Shown: one piece after another, positions 13,850 to 15,511 of the stretch
How positions within the stretch are numbered: the first letter of the stretch is position 1
Layout of the letters: each line of letters begins with the position of its first letter
NCBI GenBank assembly: GCA_002299915.1
Contig: DBOG01000025.1
Coordinates: 2,258 to 17,768 of the forward strand
From: Proteobacteria bacterium UBA652
GTDB lineage: Bacteria; Pseudomonadota; Gammaproteobacteria; Nitrosococcales; Methylophagaceae
DNA length: 15,511 nt
Direction of reading: 5' to 3'
Notes under the pieces: generated by a model
Databases searched by the model: none
What the model saw: only the letters and a program-made list of their open reading frames with translations
Told to the model about the DNA's origin: nothing
Translations under genes and position numbers: made by a program

Positions 13850-15316
13850 TTACTGATTGAAAATTTCATCCCAAGGTAAAGCTTGATCACCAATCATATC
13901 TAAGAAAGGCATAGGCTTACCATTAAGCTTGAGTTCGCCATTATTCAGATCAGCGATGGATTCATAGTGCTGGTCTTTTTCAACAGCAAACCCCATCATG
14001 ATAGGCATGGCAATCGCTTCTTCTAGCGGGGTGCCTGCAAGCATATTTTTGTCGATATTGACGGATAGCTGGCCTTGCAATGCGGCAGCAAGATCTTTCA
14101 CCATTTTAAGATCATACAACGGTTTTGCATCGATATAGTTTAGGTCAAGATTGATATTAGTACTGCCATTAGCGTTACTCATATTAAAGACAGAATTCAG
14201 CTTAACACCTTGTTTGATTAGATTGCCTGCTTCACGATAATAGTCAATCATGTGTTCAAATGACTCGTCAATCGCCGCATCGGTATCATCACTACTAAAG
14301 AGCATAAATTGAGATTTCTGCATCTCTTGGCCGACATCAATTAACTTCATAACACCTGCACGCTCGAATCCATCCATTTTGAAATTAATGTGAATTTTCG
14401 CATCAGGGAAATTGATGTTATCATCAGCTATTTTTACGTGTAGTGTTGCGATATCAAAGGTTCCTACACCATGCATCAGGCCATTTGATTCGCCAGCAGA
14501 GGAAGTGATACGCATATCAGAGAGGGTGATGTCGGTGCCTTCACCATCAGAAAATAGATAGCTAGGGATAGCAAAACTTAGCTCACCATCAAGCATCGAT
14601 CCTTTATAGAGCTCATCAATATCTAGCTTAGCGGTTGAGGCGGCCATGGTTGCCTTTATTTTGTTATCACCTTCATTGCCTGATATAGTCATTTCACCCA
14701 AATCCATGGTGCCCCGTAGGTAGGTAGCTACTGCATTTGTAGAAAAACTCGCGTTGATACCATCAAATAAGATGTTCATATCATCCAATCCTGCTGTGCC
14801 ACTCCCTGTTAATGCTGCAAATTTAGCGGCATTGAATGAGAGAGGCGCCATATTGAAATCAACATCAACATCATCGCTGGTACCCGTAGTTACACCCGCT
14901 GAAAAGGGTATTTCGTCGCTAAATAAAAAGGTAACGAATTCTTTTACTTCTGGTGTCAGAGACGATTTATCGAGTGTGGTGAGGGTATAACTACTGCCTG
15001 TTTTGATGCCATTCGGTGTCATCATCAACGGGCCATGATAAATTTTATGATTGAGGATGACGTTGATCGGGCTGCCTTCTTCGCTGCCAAACAGTTCTGA
15101 ATCAAGTGTAACGGTGGATTGTGCATCACTACTGGTAAAACCCTTATCGAAGGACTTCTTCTCTATTTTGAGGAAGGGAAGCGTTTCTGTTACCTGCTGG
15201 TTTGAGTCTGATAGCATGGTATCAAAAACTTTTTCGGTATTGCTTGAGGTAAACCAAGTGGCACCTGCCCAAACGGCAGGGATGAGTAAGAGAATGGCTA
15301 GTAATACTTTTTTCAT
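13850..15316 (-). CDS. DUF945/YdgA-like envelope protein
   Basis: A 488-residue protein matching the DUF945 (YdgA) family in length (E. coli YdgA about 502) and layout. It has an N-terminal hydrophobic anchor (KKVLLAILLLIPAVWAGATW), then SSNTEKVFDTML, a beta-rich region with repeated strand patterns, and a C-terminal segment LNNGELKLNGKPMPFLDMIG. It is probably held in the inner membrane with the bulk in the periplasm. The function of the family is not known; parallels with AsmA-like envelope proteins are only structural impressions. The ATG at 15316 is preferred because AAGGA (15325-15329) sits eight bases upstream and the anchor then begins MKKVLL; the upstream in-frame ATG at 15334 would add six residues. 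It has its own terminator and lies 164 bp after a tRNA gene in the same direction. Confidence 0.85.
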   Translation of the reverse strand: MKKVLLAILLLIPAVWAGATWFTSSNTEKVFDTMLSDSNQQVTETLPFLKIEKKSFDKGFTSSDAQSTVTLDSELFGSEEGSPINVILNHKIYHGPLMMTPNGIKTGSSYTLTTLDKSSLTPEVKEFVTFLFSDEIPFSAGVTTGTSDDVDVDFNMAPLSFNAAKFAALTGSGTAGLDDMNILFDGINASFSTNAVATYLRGTMDLGEMTISGNEGDNKIKATMAASTAKLDIDELYKGSMLDGELSFAIPSYLFSDGEGTDITLSDMRITSSAGESNGLMHGVGTFDIATLHVKIADDNINFPDAKIHINFKMDGFERAGVMKLIDVGQEMQKSQFMLFSSDDTDAAIDESFEHMIDYYREAGNLIKQGVKLNSVFNMSNANGSTNINLDLNYIDAKPLYDLKMVKDLAAALQGQLSVNIDKNMLAGTPLEEAIAMPIMMGFAVEKDQHYESIADLNNGELKLNGKPMPFLDMIGDQALPWDEIFNQ

Positions 15317-15480
15317 GTGTTTAATCCTTAACATTGTGTGAATGGAAATAAAATTTAAGCGCTAAAAAATAAAAGGCAAGTAGGTGGTGATGGTGGAGCG
15401 TCTTTAGGATTTACACCAGGTAGGTGGCAAAGAGGCTATGTTGAACAGTGGTTCTCACCACCCTCACTACCAAATAAATT

Positions 15481-15511
15481 TGGTAGGCACGAGTGGATTC
15501 GAACCACCGAC
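15481..15511 (-). tRNA. 3' end of a tRNA gene (isotype not certain, possibly Val)
   Basis: Read on the minus strand, the last 31 bases show a T arm with a 5-bp stem and the loop TTCGAAT, then CGTGCCT as the 3' acceptor strand, discriminator A, and an encoded CCA at 15483-15481. The 5' acceptor strand should therefore be AGGCACG. This resembles tRNA-Val(GAC) of several gammaproteobacteria, but the anticodon lies outside the window. No U-rich terminator is seen after the gene. Confidence 0.92.

Noticed and set aside
15448..15461. GTGGT-TCTC-ACCAC hairpin after the tRNA gene
   Set aside because: The stem is only five base pairs and no T run follows in the tRNA direction. It may be a processing structure, but the evidence is too thin.
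15375..15511. Plus-strand open stretch reading through to HEWIRTTD
   Set aside because: HEWIRTTD is the well-known false translation of the complement of a tRNA 3' end. No start codon with a ribosome binding site precedes it.

Overview
The window looks like chromosomal DNA of an autotrophic gammaproteobacterium of moderate to low G+C. The evidence is a proteobacterial form I RuBisCO large-subunit gene with a divergent CbbR-type regulator, plus two gammaproteobacterial gene neighbourhoods: asmA-like/mutY/yggX, and ypjD/corB divergent from ffh. A sulfur-oxidising or similar chemolithoautotroph is a reasonable inference. No gene here identifies the genus or the electron donor.

Layout. Positions 1-484 hold the N-terminal third of cbbL on the minus strand, cut by the window edge. 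It is divergent from a cbbR-like LysR gene (620-1519), and a 17-bp inverted repeat lies between them. Converging on cbbR is a membrane-anchored predicted zinc protease with a metzincin-type motif (1537-2325). Next, on the minus strand, come a cold-shock protein (2431-2640) with a strong terminator, then the asmA-like - mutY - yggX cluster (6960-2915) and the ypjD - corB pair (9087-7017). On the plus strand, ffh (9148-10521) diverges from ypjD.

After ffh the window changes character. Positions 10601-13765 carry three secreted proteins. The first is a GH46 chitosanase with an N-terminal dockerin-like pair of calcium loops. The second, convergent with it, is a probable ConA-like jelly-roll protein with a closely related dockerin-like pair at its C-terminus. 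The third is a conserved secreted protein of unknown function carrying a short FxDxFE segment. A 180-bp intergenic stretch rich in inverted and direct repeats lies between the second and third. The window closes with a DUF945/YdgA-like envelope protein and the 3' end of a tRNA gene.

How the genes fit together. CbbR probably controls cbbL from the shared intergenic region. MutY (repair of 8-oxoG:A mispairs through an Fe-S enzyme) and YggX (iron trafficking, Fe-S protection) form a tight pair; mutY may be translationally coupled to the asmA-like gene through a hairpin that hides its ribosome binding site. The most unusual content is the dockerin-like module shared by two converging secreted proteins, one of them a chitosanase. 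I see no CRISPR array, insertion sequence, phage gene or toxin-antitoxin pair.
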